Origin: Gambelia wislizenii
Taxonomy: Eukaryota; Chordata; Lepidosauria; Squamata; Crotaphytidae
Assembly (NCBI GenBank): GCA_030847615.1
Contig: JAUMIR010000004.1
Location: 220,461,001-220,525,000, forward strand
Length of the DNA: 64,000 bases
Direction of reading: 5' to 3'
Part shown: one piece after another, positions 1 through 12,103 of the stretch
How positions within the stretch are numbered: the stretch's first letter is position 1
Layout: the number at the start of each line of letters is the position of its first letter
Notes under the pieces: generated by a model
Databases searched by the model: none
The model's input: the letters and a program-made list of their open reading frames with translations, nothing else
Told to the model about the DNA's origin: nothing
Position numbers and translations under genes: made by a program

Positions 1-1491
1 TCGAGCTAAAATCCGTACAGCTGTTCATATTGTCGATGGTCTGTACACCCTGTTTGCACACATACGAACAGGCAGTGTAATCTGATTGGCTGGCAGAGCA
101 CAGGGAGCGGGGCTAGCAAAGAGGGGAATTGGGAGCGACCGCCATGTTGGATTCCCAGCTAAATGAGAATCTGATAAGTCCATGAAATTGAGATTTTTAC
201 ATATATTCATTTTTATTTTACATTGTAAATAAGGAAAACCGACTGTCCGCAAAACAGGCACCTTTTAAAATAATTAAAAAAAAGAAGCAGGAGATTTAAA
301 ACTGCCGCTTGGATCGCTGGCTCCAGCCAGCTGGGCAAGTGGGGGTTCATACAGAGTTAGGGGGGTAAAAAAATTGTGTAGGCAGATCATATGCATACGA
401 ATGGCTGCGTTTTTGGATTTTTTACCCCCCAAACAATTTTTTTTTCCCATCATGTAGATGGGGCCATATTCTAATTTGTTATCAGTCATGATCTTCCCAT
501 GCTTCTGGTAGGCTCTTTGTCTTTGCTCTTATTTTTAAAGCACTAGATGCACAGTTTGGGGTTGTCTAAATGATGAAAATAACCCTCATGGAACTTGCTG
601 GGAATACGACCTCTCTAAAGGGGATCCCGCATCAAATGGAAGGAGGGGGCCCCCAAACAGCAAAAACAGTGCAGGAAAAGCCTTTGCAGCTTTTCCTATA
701 GTTTCTTTAAAACAGCAAGGGGGGGTGTGCATTCCTGCTCGTTAGGACAAGTGATTCGCTTTGAAATGCTTTCCCATAGTAGAGGAAGTGCAAAGCTGAT
801 TGGCCAAATGAGTGCAGGGGGCAGGGCTTGCTAACAGGGCAAGTGCCCACGGCCACCATGTTGGATTTTCACCTTAGTGAATGATCGCTAAGGCGATAAA
901 AATTGCTCTATTTCTCCAGAACACCTTAGACATATTTTTTTAAAGTTTGGTGGCAGTGAAGTACTAATGCAAGTAAATCACTTGTGGGCACCATCTGGCA
1001 TGCAAAGCTTCTGGAGGCAAAAACACCATTAAGACAAGTTACTGCTGCTGCAAAATGCCATTACTGCAAGGTACAGCGTCCTCCCCACTATAGACTAGCC
1101 CTAAGATGATCATTTAAATGTTCTTTTTACCCAACACTTTTTAAAAGTCTTTTTTCCCTTGACATATCTCCAGTGCAGCACTCCAGCCTGTGTTAAGAAA
1201 TAATACATCTTATCAGTAGGTGCATTGTTTCTATTGCTTAAAACAGTGGGAAAGCTGGGAAATGCTTTTTTATGCTTATGTCTGCATTTCCTCAGGGCCA
1301 CATATTGGTGGACTGACAGTGGATTGACCACTCCTTTTCTTTCTGCCATCCTCTATCCCCGTCTCTATTTCCCCTGAACTTTCCTCCTCCATCTTTCCTT
1401 CATTCTCTCCCATTTGTAGAAACAGGCTGAATCCAAAGGTGCCACAAGCTGCCCTTAATGGTATTCCACCCTGATGTTCACATTCCCTTTC
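1..1491. other. Left edge, intergenic, with an unclassified dispersed repeat
   Basis: No coding potential was recognised. Two divergent copies of a repeat are visible: 79-160 (ctgattggctgg to ccatgttggattccc) and about 729-873 (ctgattggcc to ccaccatgttggatttt). A third copy lies at 11306-11450. The remainder shows no structure I can name. Confidence 0.5.
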
Positions 1492-1494
1492 TGA

Positions 1495-2059
1495 GGAGAT
1501 TATCAGACGGGGACAAATATGGCATCCCTGTCTCGCTATCTCCCCTCCCGCCCCACTCCCATCCCTGTAATGTTTAAAAAACAATTCAGACCTACCTTAA
1601 TAGCACTGCAAAAACCACTCCCCTCCCCTCCAGCAGCCCAGAAGTGAATGCTTTCACTTCCTTGAAAGGTAATTCCAGGCCGTTCTCACGAGAGAACCAT
1701 TGCACAGGAAATTCAAAAATAAAAATAAAAGGTAAAAAAGTACACCAAGCACAAGTAACCTGGGGAGGGGAAAAAAGTGTGTCACCTACATCAATGTTGG
1801 ATGTGTTCAGCAGGGACTTCCCAGTGATGCTGGCATCGTACCAGCATAATGGGGCACCTTTTCACTCACCTGTCATTCCGTTATAGAAACAGAATGACGT
1901 GTCAGTTCACATCTTAGCCCATGAATAAAAAGGAGTGCGAGGGAAATGGAAGGGGCATGGGAGCATAACAACACAGGGATGACGTCATCTGAAAGGGAAG
2001 CCCTTTCGCGATCTCCTGTCATCCCTGTAATGGTTTAATTTAGTCATCTGATAATCTTC
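1495..2059. mobile_element. PIF/Harbinger-like non-autonomous DNA transposon
   Basis: The ends are inverted (ggagattatcaga on the left, its imperfect complement tctgataatcttc on the right) and flanked by TGA at 1492-1494 and 2060-2062. The interior has subterminal inverted segments around catccctgtaatg and gtcatccctgtaatg. No transposase reading frame is visible. The terminal motif matches the elements at 6216-6437 and 10119-10366. The superfamily is inferred from the 3-bp target duplication. Confidence 0.65.
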
Positions 2060-2670
2060 TGAATGAAGAATGGGCTAAGCTTGGAAAAATTCCTCTCGTT
2101 TTTTGGAATACTACTACCAAAGTGCCCCCTCAATTCCCCATGCATGCTGGCTGGAGGAGTCTGGGAGTTAAGAGGCCGAAAAGTTAACTTTTCCATTGTC
2201 TACATTGGCAATATCCTCTTAAATCCCTCTGGCACATGAAGCAACCCTTTTCCCCTTCATGCTGTTGGTACCACTATTGCTCACAATCACATCCTTTTCC
2301 CCCATCACAGAAATATTAGCCATGCTGAATATTTCTTTGGGAGAAAATTCTCTTAGCTGATCTGCTGGCAACAAATGCTTCCCCTTGATCAGGGCACTGC
2401 CTTCAAAGCAGTGAGCACTTAGAAATTACCACCCTCTTTCACCTAAGTATTACAATTTTGCATAGGCATCTAAAATAAAGCAGAGTCACTCACTACTCCA
2501 ACATCCTAAATCTGATTCAGCAAGCTCACCCCTGCGCTTGACAGAAAAAAAGACATGTTTTTCCAGATGTGTTTAAATAGCTACTGCTGTTATATATCCA
2601 TTTAATACAGTTCTGTGTCGCTTTACTCTGCTCTGGATTTGTTCCTTTGAATGTTATCGGAACAGCCACT

Positions 2671-2894
2671 CTAGATTTTCAGACAACACTTTTATAGTGT
2701 TACTATTCCACTATATTTGCTATGGCTGCCTCCTGTTGAATCCTGGGATTTGCAGTTTAGGGAGGGGCATTTACAACTCTCAGCCAGAGAGATCTTAGGC
2801 CTCACTAAAATACAAACCCCAGAATTCCACAGCAGGAAGCCAGAGCGGTTAAAGTGGAATAGTAACACTATAACAGTGTAGTCTGAAAATCTCC
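2671..2894. mobile_element. PIF/Harbinger-like MITE, copy 1
   Basis: This near-palindromic 224-bp element runs from agattttcagac to gtctgaaaatctcc. It is highly similar throughout to the copy at 6216-6437. Its left terminal bases and target duplication have decayed. Confidence 0.8.
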
Positions 2895-2955
2895 ATGTCA
2901 CAACATCTGCTTGTTTTCAGATGAGGATTGTACTGGGCCAGCATTCTGCTTCTTT

Positions 2956-3182
2956 GGGCTTGTCTACACTGCAGAAATATAGCAGTTTGACACCACTTCT
3001 ATCCTACCACTTTTATCTTATGGAATCCTGATATTTGTACTGTAGTTTATTGGGGCACCAGCGTTCTCTGATAGAAAAAGCTAAATACCTCACAAGACTA
3101 CAAATAACAGGATTCCATAGGACAGAACTATGGTTCATAAAGTGGTGTCAAACTGCTGTATTTCAGCTGTGTAGATAGGTCC
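2956..3182. mobile_element. hAT-like palindromic MITE
   Basis: The arms are complementary: cagtttgacaccactt near the left end and its inverse, aagtggtgtcaaactg, near the right. Related copies lie at 15765-15945 and 28408-28530. No clear target duplication was found. Confidence 0.65.
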
Positions 3183-5101
3183 TTTGATAGACTATTACAG
3201 GGGGTCCAGACAGTGTCATCTCCCATTTGTAACCCTCCCATGTTTTCTCATTTTCTTTCCACCAAAAAGAAAAAAAGAAGGAAGGCCAGCAAGAAGTGCA
3301 AGAATGAATTTTGACTGAAGCTTTTCATCCGGAAACATCCTCAGGATGAAATTCTTGTACCAGGACCTCAGACTTCTTTATTGTCCTCAGACACCTTACA
3401 AAAGACAATCAGGGGCAGCGAATAAAGAACTGGCTGCATTTCTATCCTGACCTCTCTCCACAGAAGCAGCACTTTCAAATCTTGTGACAGCAGTCCCATT
3501 CTTCAGGTCTCTCTCACCTCAGGCAATATTAGCCCTTTCTCCCTCATGCTTGGTGTAGTAATTAGAGCAGGGGTAGGCAACCTCAGCAGGTCCAAGGGCC
3601 ACTATGGGCCACATCATCCCCCCAAATGCAAAAGATACTGGGAACAAAGTGATACCACAAGTGGCTGGGATTTGACACTGGTGGGCTTTGGGGAGGGATT
3701 CTTCAGGGGGCATTGCATAGATCTTGGGGGACACAAGCATAGCCTTTGGTTTAAGGTGCCCATCCGCAGGCTATAGTGTTGGGCTACGACAAGAATAGGA
3801 ACCATGTAGCTCTCCTTATGTTGGGTTACAGTTCCTAACATTCATCATCCTTGGCCATGCTGGCTGAGATGGAAGAGAGCTCTACTCCAAACAACATCTG
3901 TAGAGACACATGATGGTCACCCTGAGATAAGGACTAACTCCACTGAGACTTCCTGGGTAACCTTGGGCTAGTCACACTCTCTCAGCCTTGACCACTTTGC
4001 AGGGTTGTTGTAGAAATGCAGGCAGGAAAAGAGGAGAGCTCTGCCTGTTACCTTGAGCTTATTGGTGAAAAGGGAGAATATAAATGTCGCTAATAAATGA
4101 AATAAATAATTTGATAATTTCCCCCATTTTCTGCTCCCTTGCAGAACTCTTAGCCTTTTCTACCTCTTTTGCAACAGAATCACAAGGACAAAACAGCCCC
4201 AATTTATAAAGACAAACAAAAAAGAGATAAAACCTTCTCCCTAGATGTCGCTTAATGATGTTTTTGCAGGTGCAGAGTAGTAGTGGGGGACCATGAGAGT
4301 GGAATTACCAGTTAGGGAAAGCATTGCACTAGACAAATATGAACATGCGCCACAACCAGCCTTTCAGTGAATTATTGCTTTAAACTCAGTAGCTGTGCTC
4401 GGAACTGTGGCTCCTGTCAGAAATAGTTGGTGGTGGAAATTCGCCTACCACCTTAGAGGGCATCTGAATCCCCCCCCCTTTTTTTTTTTTAAATTTCACC
4501 AAAGAAATTCTTTTACCCCTGAGGGAGCAGGGGGCTTCTAAACATAGTGGAAATGCCCTCTGCTCCCCAGAGGTCATTTTGGAGGCCCTAGGGCCACAAA
4601 CACAGCCCTGGGGGACCATATGTGGCCAACGAGCTGCGCTTTGCCAGACTTTGCTCACCCCTACCATATGGAATACTGGGGTTTGTAGTTTCAGGGTTGC
4701 CGGATTAGAAACTGAAGATGGCTCTTGTAATGGTTTTAATGGTTGTGTAGAAGAAAGCATTTCAGCAGGTGTTGCTTGTCACACAACCAGATCACAAGCA
4801 AAACATGCAGAAATTGCTTCTTCTACACAGCTGTTAGAGGTGTAGAAACCATCTCCAGTTTTCACTCTGGTAACCCTATGGAAATTCTTTGTACCTCTCA
4901 GTACTGTATTTATGCCCAGTGACTACAACAGTTTCTTTCTTTCTTTCCTGGAAACTCTCTGCAGACCAGCAACCAATGGCTCATGGACTGGCACCAGTCT
5001 AGGGACCACCACTTTAAGTACCACTACACTAAAGGTCTGTAGAGCCTTCACCTGAACTACAGCACTAGAGCCCTCTACCAGAAAAATTGAAAAGCAGTCC
5101 C
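3183..5101. other. Intergenic stretch with weak repeat traces
   Basis: Around 3567 and 4660 there are hAT-like end sequences (caggggtaggcaacc, and an inverse-like gctcacccctacc). They could be the two ends of one decayed element of about 1.1 kb. The stretch 4955-5025 (ggctcatggactggcaccag) has a relative at 60650-60685. No gene was seen. Confidence 0.4.
3930..4112 (+). mobile_element. MIR-like (CORE-type) SINE fragment
   Basis: It contains accttgggctagtcacactc, typical of MIR-type SINEs, then agggttgttgt, and ends in an A/T-rich tail resembling tataaat repeated with aataaatga, as seen in L2-mobilised SINEs. Confidence 0.55.
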
Positions 5102-5527
5102 TGTCAGGATTTGTCCCTGGCAGTGCCTAATCCTGCCATTTTCAGTTATTTTTCTGTAACCTTGATACTCATTGTGTTTTGCTTTTTGGTACTTGCTAAT
5201 GAGTGTTCTTTGCCAACTGTGGAGGTAGATGGTAAATGTTTCGGCTGGTTTGAGGAAAGATAAAAATGCAGCTGCAAAATCATCCTGGGAAAAGGAGGCT
5301 GGTCAGTGTAAGGGAATGACATGTCAGGGGATGATGTTTAGCCAATGGCATTAGAGCCTGCCATATATTATATATTGTAACATGCTTTTAATATAGTGTG
5401 TAGCCCTTAGGTTTCAGTGCTTAGCAACAAGTTTGTATGATATGCTTCTTGGATTTCTGACAATAAAGTTTTCTGATTAACTCTTGAATCTGCTCTTCAC
5501 TGAGTCTGGGGGTGCAAGTACATGACA
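5102..5527 (+). mobile_element. Solo LTR with 5-bp target duplication
   Basis: This 426-bp unit starts TGTCAGGA and ends CATGACA, so TGTCA/TGACA form the terminal inverted bases. It is flanked on both sides by GTCCC (5097-5101 and 5528-5532). It contains an AT-rich TATA-like stretch near 5362-5380 and an AATAAA near 5463. A second, diverged copy lies at 60228-60630. No internal retroviral or gypsy genes are present, so it is the product of LTR-LTR recombination. The superfamily cannot be told from an LTR alone. Confidence 0.85.
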
Positions 5528-6215
5528 GTCCCCCAGTAGACTACAATGGAACCATCACAGTTAGATTATTATCAAATTCTGTAGGTAGACTGCACCCTAC
5601 TACAGAGACATATCAGGCTTGTTTGTGTGCTTAGATTGTGCTAAATCTTCTTTTCTTCATTGAGTGAATCTCTGTTCTGCTCCATTCTGCAAAATATCCC
5701 AGCATCCATCTCCATTCTGCTAAATAAGGCCACATGGGATGTAAGCCCTAATGGGAATGATAGCAACTGCTGCAGCTATCGGGGTCATTTTACTGCCAGC
5801 ACAGTTGACAAAAATACCTTGAGTCCCCCCCCCCACCTCCCCGGGTACTGAGTTGCCATATTATCCAGGTTCTGTCCAAATACTGTACTGGGCTTATTTA
5901 CCCAGACCTCTCTTGTGCCTATACCCACCATCAGCTGACCCAGAAGCAGTTATGGCCTGCTTGCCAACCCTTGCTTGCCCCACCACCAGAAAAAAGGAAC
6001 CCCTCTAGTTTGAGGTTTTAGCCCCCAAATCTCAAGAAATGCATGCTGCTGATGGACTGCTGGCTGTTCTGGGCCACCTTCTTCTTCCTTCATCACCGCC
6101 TGTGAAGTGTACCACTGCAGCAACCCAATCATGGTTCAGGTCCTCCCTCCACAACATGCATTCTCCCTTCTGACATCTTCAGTTTCCTTTTTGCCGACAG
6201 GCCACAGGATTCTGA

Positions 6216-6437
6216 GGAGATTTTCAGACAACATTGTTATAGTGTTACTATTCCACTTTATTTGCTATGGCTGCCTCCTGTTGAATCCTGAGATTTGCAG
6301 TTTAGGGAGGGGCATTTACAACTCTCAGCCAGAGATCTTAGGCCTCACTAAACTACAAACTCCAGAATTCCACAGCAGAAAGCCAGAGCAGTTAAAGTGG
6401 AATAGTAACACTATAACAGTGTAGTCTGAAAATCTCC
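6216..6437. mobile_element. PIF/Harbinger-like MITE, copy 2
   Basis: This 222-bp palindromic element is bounded by ggagattttcagac and gtctgaaaatctcc and flanked by TGA on both sides (6213-6215 and 6438-6440). It is nearly identical to the copy at 2671-2894 in the opposite half of the region, so the pair is fairly young. Confidence 0.85.
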
Positions 6438-6690
6438 TGACTCTCCATTGTCTAAATTGCATCCAGTAGCACAGACCATAATAGCCAGCTTGTCTATTAC
6501 ACATACCTGAAGGGAAGGCAAACCTAAGAGTGAGCAGCAAATGCCAAAAGAAAGAAAGAGAGATGGCAAGCTGCACCCAAGATGAATGGATGCTGCTGGA
6601 CCTTGTTGCCAAAAGCCCTGCTTTACAGCAACTCCCCTGGAATTTTCTAATGAAGTATAACCATCTTTTTTCATGAACATCGGGGCCCAG

Positions 6691-7085
6691 CAAAGGGCAG
6701 CCCTCCAAACGCTGTTGAACTGCCCAGCAGCCCTAACTAGCACAGCCAATTATAAAGGATGTTGGAAGTTACTATCCAATGACAGCTGGAGGGACATATT
6801 TTACCCACCTTGGGGTAAATGCAGGCTCAAATACAACTCGGGAAAATGTGGAATTATGAAATTAACAGGACCTACCAAGAAGTGGCCTTTATTCATTTAT
6901 TTTCTGCACCAGAGATAAACAAGTTGTAGTCTTCTATCTACTGGACTCTCATACTCACGGAATGTGGCTACCTGCTGCTCCTCAGACGTTTTGGCTACAA
7001 CTGCCATAAACGCCATGGCCTATGGTCAGGGCTTATGGGAGCTGTCATTTACAATGTCTGGAATGTACAAGTTTCCCTACCTCTA
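6691..7085. mobile_element. Two hAT-like MITE fragments
   Basis: The first piece (about 6691-6810, ccctccaaacgctgttgaac) and the second (about 6962-7085, tgctgctcctcagacgtttt) carry the short inverted phrases ttggactacaa-like and agccctaactagcac-like that recur in this window's hAT MITEs. Boundaries are approximate. Confidence 0.45.
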
Positions 7086-7306
7086 TTTTATCTCCTGCTC
7101 CAGCCCTTGTTTCCTCACCCTAGCCAAATCCTTGCACTTTTACACAACAGCCTGTTGCTTTTTAAAATGCTTCTGTTGACCACTGATTTTGGTTACATTT
7201 GACCAGATACCATTTTGGATTATTCAGAGGTCTAGTCTGGTCCTACATATGGTGCTATTCCTTGCAGAGATAGATCATTTGAATGGGGCATTATAGGTGA
7301 TGGTGG

Positions 7307-7440
7307 TTAGAATCATAGAGTTGGAAGAGACCACAAGGGCCATCCAGTCTGACCCCCTGCCATGCAGAAATATACAATCAAAGCAGTCCCGGAAGATGGC
7401 CATCCAACCTCTGTTTAAAAACCTCCAAAGATGGAGACTC
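7307..7440 (-). mobile_element. CR1 LINE, 3' end fragment
   Basis: It shows the same 3' terminal sequence as the CR1 at 37582-38700 (agaatcatagagttggaaga, gccatccag, ctgtttaaaaacctcc), which is the non-coding tail of CR1 seen in reverse. Confidence 0.85.
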
Positions 7441-7454
7441 CGCTATGACTTGAA

Positions 7455-7690
7455 GCTTGTATGCCTTAAAGTCATTGCTGACTTATGATGACCCAAAGGT
7501 GAACCTATCATGGGATTTTATTGGCATAATTTGTTCAGAGTGTGTTTGTCCTTGCCTTCTTCTGAGGCTGAGAGAGTATGACTTGCTCATGGGCAGCCAG
7601 TGGGTTTCCATGGCCAAGTGGGGATTCAAACCCTGGTCTCCCAGTGTCTTAGTCCAACACTGAAAGAACTGCACCATGCTGGTTCTCAGA
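7455..7690 (-). mobile_element. Sauria-type tRNA-derived SINE
   Basis: In reverse it shows the tRNA-like head (ctggttctc side, with gaccagggtttgaatccc as B box), a middle with ctctctcagcctcagaag, and the Bov-B-like 3' part ending in tcataagtcagcaatgac. It shares its layout with copies at 37305, 38742, 58457 and 62981. Confidence 0.8.
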
Positions 7691-8249
7691 GAATAAATGT
7701 ACATGCCCACATTTCATGGTTGCTTCTTCAGATAGCTGAACATACAGTTTGGGCTACATAGAAAAATCTCCATGTGGAAGGTAGAGCTGGCACTGACTGG
7801 ATCTCTTCATTATTGCCTAAATGTGACTCCTGACAGGATGTAGAATGGATGGCAGAGCACTTCTTGACTTACGGGATGCTAGTAAAGAACCCTTGATTTC
7901 TCTCTCAATCTGCACCAGATATTGGAAACACTATGTTAATTTGTTGGGGGTTTAGAAGAACAAAGAGAAACAATTTCACATTTCTCTTTTAACTAAACAA
8001 GACCCATACTTGTTATTTTTTTTACCACATTAAAAACTAATTTTGACTCCTTAATTCATTGTTACCATATTTTGCCCTTATCAGTCCTCAGTGTTTGGAA
8101 ATAATGAGCTACTTGGAGCCTGAGAAATTTTCAAAGTGAAGTGAGCTCTGGTTTGCAACCCTGGCAATTTGGCAAGGAAGAGGACCTCTTGTTTGCAGAC
8201 TAAATGACTTTTGCATGGAACAAGAGCTCCGGTGTGCAGATTGCCTATA

Positions 8250-8480
8250 CAGTTGTTCCTTCATATTCACTGAGATTTGGTTCCAGCCCCCCCCCATGGG
8301 TACCAAAATCCATGAATACTGAAGTCCCATTATATGCCATGGCATAGCAAAATGGTGTCCCTTATATAAGATGGCAAAAGCAAGGTTTGCTTTTTGGATT
8401 ATTATTTTTTAAAGACTATTTTCAAGCCATGAATACTTAAATCCATGGATACCAAATCCATGCATACGGAGGGACAACTG
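8250..8480. mobile_element. Tigger-type MITE, 231 bp
   Basis: The terminal repeats cagttgttcc and ggacaactg are flanked by TA on both sides (8248-8249 and 8481-8482), the target of Tc1/mariner/pogo elements. The interior (ggtttggttccag, taccaaaatccatgaatac, cccttatataagatggcaaaa) matches the copy at 35277-35507, which has exactly the same length. Confidence 0.85.
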
Positions 8481-8482
8481 TA

Positions 8483-10115
8483 GTTTCTTTTGGAAATAGT
8501 AATTCCTGTTAAGGGTTAATGCAACAAATTACTATTCTTACCATTCTGATGATAACCAGAAAAATTGCACTTCGTTGCACTTGCCAATGTGTACTGAAAC
8601 CAGTTTAGTTTTCTTTTACTGACATTCCAAGCAATCCTCTAGATCCCTCTTCCCTCCCTTTCTACAGCAGATTTTTGTGTTCCTGCAAAGATTTTTGGCA
8701 ATAAAACAAAACTTGTAGAAGAAAAGAGAGGGACCATGAGCAGTTACCTGAAGGCAGAGAGAGCTCACTGGTACTGTTTGTGCAATTGCTGTCCATTTTG
8801 CCCTGAAATACAGTCATGGTGTTATCAGCCAAGGATATTTGTTGGCTGCCTCACCATGTCTGGTGTCAGCGATGTTCCTAAAAATATCCTGAGAGATGCA
8901 CTGACTGCCAGTTACACACATTGCTTCATTTTCTTCATGCTTTCCAATGTGAAACTATTAACTCATGACAGAAAGCAGTTAAGAGGAAGTTCTTACAAAG
9001 AGTGGAAAAGAGATTCATATAAGCTTTGTAACAGGATGTCTGTTTGGGGGCAGGGTTTTTAAAATAATAATAATAATAATTATTTTAACCATTAATTTGA
9101 GACTTAAGACATTCCTTAAAGCAGCCATTTCCTTGTATAACCAGCTGTGTCAGGGCCAGACTTTAGGGTCTCCGAGTTACCTGACCACATGCTAGACACC
9201 TCAAAGGCTATGCTTTCTTCTCCTTTGCCCTCTTCACATTTGGAATTAGCTCCCATATGCTTATATGACTCACATTTCTGTCCCCTCATTTATCCCCAAA
9301 ATCTCTGGATGTACAGATACCTTATTTAAAACACTTCACTCACATTTTTGCTAATGTTGAGGCAGCTCTCAGTACAGAGCAATTATTGGAAAAGCCTATC
9401 ACTGCAAAATACTCTGGCCTGTTCCTATTTTAATCTCCCCTTATACATGTGGAAACTTGGCCACTATTCTTCTATTGTGTCTGTCAAGCTTAATTGCCTC
9501 TAAGGGGTTCTGAGTGGACACATGACCAGTTTCTATAGGGAAGTGTCACAGTGAGAAGAGGTGTCTGATATTTTTTCCATGATTCCTTAGTTTCATAAAT
9601 GCATCTCCAGTGACAAAACAGAAGAAGAAAATGCTTCCATTTGAAACCAAAGAGCTGTTTTCCTTCTGTTGTATCTTTATGTCACCATGTGGGGGCACAT
9701 TTATAAAAGCCAAGTAACATTTTCAAAACAAACAGAATCCAGCTCTCTTGGCACTTGAAGAGAGTTTGAATGTGTTGGAAGTGCAACAGCACTCAGCACT
9801 AAAGAGTCAAGAATGCCTCAGAGTGGGCAGGAGTAATAGGATAGATAGTTTGAGTCACCCAAAGTGTCCTCCCTCCTTCTCTACCTATCCTGAGCCCTCT
9901 GTGATGTAAACTGATACTCTTTGGGGCGTTTCCACCTCTTCTCCCCATCAGTACTCTCTCAGCTTCTCCCTAGAATGTAGCTAGTTTACGAGTAGCACCC
10001 TGAGTAACTTTCCTATCTTAGAATGGTGTTCCTATAATAAAGCCTGTAGCTTTGTTTCTCTAAGTTATTGGTATCTTTGCTCCTTAATCAGGATCTCTAA
10101 CCTTAGCACACACTC
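8483..10115. other. Intergenic, no gene recognised
   Basis: It includes a TAA microsatellite near 9063-9082. The small open frames here have no recognisable domain. Nothing else stood out. Confidence 0.5.
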
Positions 10116-10118
10116 TTT

Positions 10119-10366
10119 GGAGATTTTCACATAGGGGAAATTATTCTCCGGGGAGATCAGGAGAGAAACGGGGCTGTTCCGGGTCCAGCGTTGTTTGTTA
10201 GTAAAAAATCATGGAACATACCGGGAGGGAAATGCAAGCTGCACAGAGGGAAGACGACAGGCGATCAGGAGAAGGAAGGGGGTGTGCGAAACAGGGCACT
10301 GACCCAGAATAGCCTCGTTTCTCTCCCGATCTCCCTGGGGAATAATTTCCCCGTGTGAAAATCTCC
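10119..10366. mobile_element. PIF/Harbinger-like foldback MITE, CpG-rich
   Basis: The arms of about 65 bp are inverted copies: ggagattttcacatagggga at the left against ggagattttcacacgggga read in reverse from the right. TTT flanks both ends (10116-10118 and 10367-10369). The centre is GC-rich. It shares the ggagattttca terminus with the elements at 1495, 2671 and 6216. Confidence 0.8.
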
Positions 10367-10591
10367 TTTGTCAGAATGATACAAAAATAGCTTCCACACT
10401 TTGTGAAAACAAGTCTGGTAAGATGATAGACTCTTCCCAACACTCTAGATCAAGTCTGAGGATCATTTGGCTCTTGAGTTGCAGTTGGGCTGCAAGTCCC
10501 AGCAGCCCCAGCAGCATAATGGTAGGAGATGCTGGGAGCTGCAGTCCAATAACTTCTAGAAGACTGAATGATACTTTCCCCTACTCTAGGT

Positions 10592-10820
10592 TTTATAGCA
10601 ATAGCAATAGCAATAGCATTTATAATTGTATACCCCTTATCAGTGCACAAGCACTCCCTAAGTGGTTTATAATATGTTTTAGCTAATTGCCCCCAACAAG
10701 CCGGGTACTCATTTTACCTGCCTACAAAAAGATGAAAGGATGAATCAACCTTGGAGCCCTGTAGAATGGAACTCACAATGTTGTGGCTGCAGTATCACTG
10801 CACCACAAGGGCTCCACCAG
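10592..10820 (-). mobile_element. tRNA-derived SINE with hexanucleotide tail
   Basis: Read in reverse it starts gagcccttgtggtgcagtga, a tRNA-like head, includes ctccaaggttgattcatcc near a B-box position, passes through tgagtacccggcttgttggg, and ends in repeats of tattgc (agcaat on the plus strand at 10597-10618). Confidence 0.7.
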
Positions 10821-11305
10821 GTTTCCACCAGCATACAATTGTCTGGTTATAATCTGAAATGGGAGAATTCTGGAAGGTTGTACTACAGTCAGTATTCCTG
10901 TACTTGGTGCTATTGAGATGTTTTGGACCATAAACTGTCATCCCTGGTGTGGAGGGAGGAGCTGGGGAAGCCTGGCTGAAGGCAGGCAATCCCAGCTCTG
11001 GGAAAGGTGTGAAGAGGGGCCTGTGAGGAAGAAATGTTACAAAACTGAGGTTTGTCTCTGCCAGAGGGGAGATAGAATGAAGGTGACATAGAGATAAGGT
11101 TTGGATTTGAGAGAGATAAAGGAACAGATGGAGCTTGTCTGGACGGTGAAAATACTCCTCATAGAATTTGAGGAGAATACCTTTTGTCCCAACAAGATCC
11201 CTCGGTTATTCACCTCATTCAGAAGGACGGGGGCCAAAAACTCCAAATACCGCAGGGGGAAAGCCTTAGTGGTTTTTGCCAAGTTTTTAAAAATATGTAG
11301 AAATG

Positions 11306-11450
11306 CGCATTACTGCTCACTTGGAAATCCAATTCACACTGCAGCGCATTCTCGGCAAGGGCAATAGTGGAAAGCTCATTGGTCAGACATGTGCAGGGAG
11401 TGGGCTTGCCAGCAATAAAGTGGCTGGAAGTACCATTTTGGAAATTCACA
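11306..11450. repeat. Third copy of an unclassified dispersed repeat
   Basis: It aligns with 729-873 and more weakly with 79-160 through the landmarks gcgcattactgctc, gctcattgg, gcagggagtgggcttgc and ccattttgga. I see no terminal repeats or reading frame. Confidence 0.5.
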
Positions 11451-11639
11451 GTATTGATCATGTGCTTTTTTGCTTCACTGGGGTGTCCAAACAGCTTTTT
11501 TAAGTGGAAGATTGGACTTGCACACCTTGATTTGCAGTTTAAAAAAAAATACTGTGCAGCAGCAACAACTTCTGTAGAATAATAGTGCGAGTAATTCACT
11601 CTCAGCCACTATCTTGATTTGCAGGCATGGCTGCATGTG

Positions 11640-11981
11640 AAGTTCAAATACAGATGGACAGGTTGCTTACCTGTAACTGTAGTTCTTTGAGTGGTCATCT
11701 GTGAATTCACACATAATGGGTAATCCTGCGCCTGCGCAGAGCACTTCAGAACCGTTAGACCCTATTATTCAAGTTTTGGCGGTAGCCCGCCCCTTTCCTC
11801 CCGGCCTATATAGGTCCCCTCCCTGTCCATCAGTTCCTTCAGAAACCTTAAAAGTAAACAAAATCTGGCTCCCAGTTTTGAAATACAATAGAATCAAAAA
11901 CTCAACACTTACAAAAGAATTCCACCCAGGGACAGGGGGATTCCCAGCAGATAATGGCCTATCAACCAACCACTAGCCAAA
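11640..11981. other. Repeat-like segment with a TATA-type motif
   Basis: It contains ggttgcttacctgtaactgt, tcatctgtgaattcacacat and, at about 11806-11820, cctatatagg with a CpG-rich stretch upstream. This looks like the control end of a retroelement. I suspect it belongs to the adjoining Penelope-like repeat but cannot show it. Confidence 0.35.
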
Positions 11982-12103
11982 CAGACACTAACGAGCCTTG
12001 CATTTCTATACCCAGAAACTAACCATTCAATTACACAAATTTACATATACTCCCCTGCAGGGGTTCACAGCACATAAACTCCACACATACACCTACGCAA
12101 CCA

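Noticed and set aside
1..3500. Exons of SSR1, which I recall as the convergent neighbour of RREB1 in mammals
   Set aside because: No SSR1-like coding sequence was seen on the plus strand; the neighbour may simply lie beyond the left edge.
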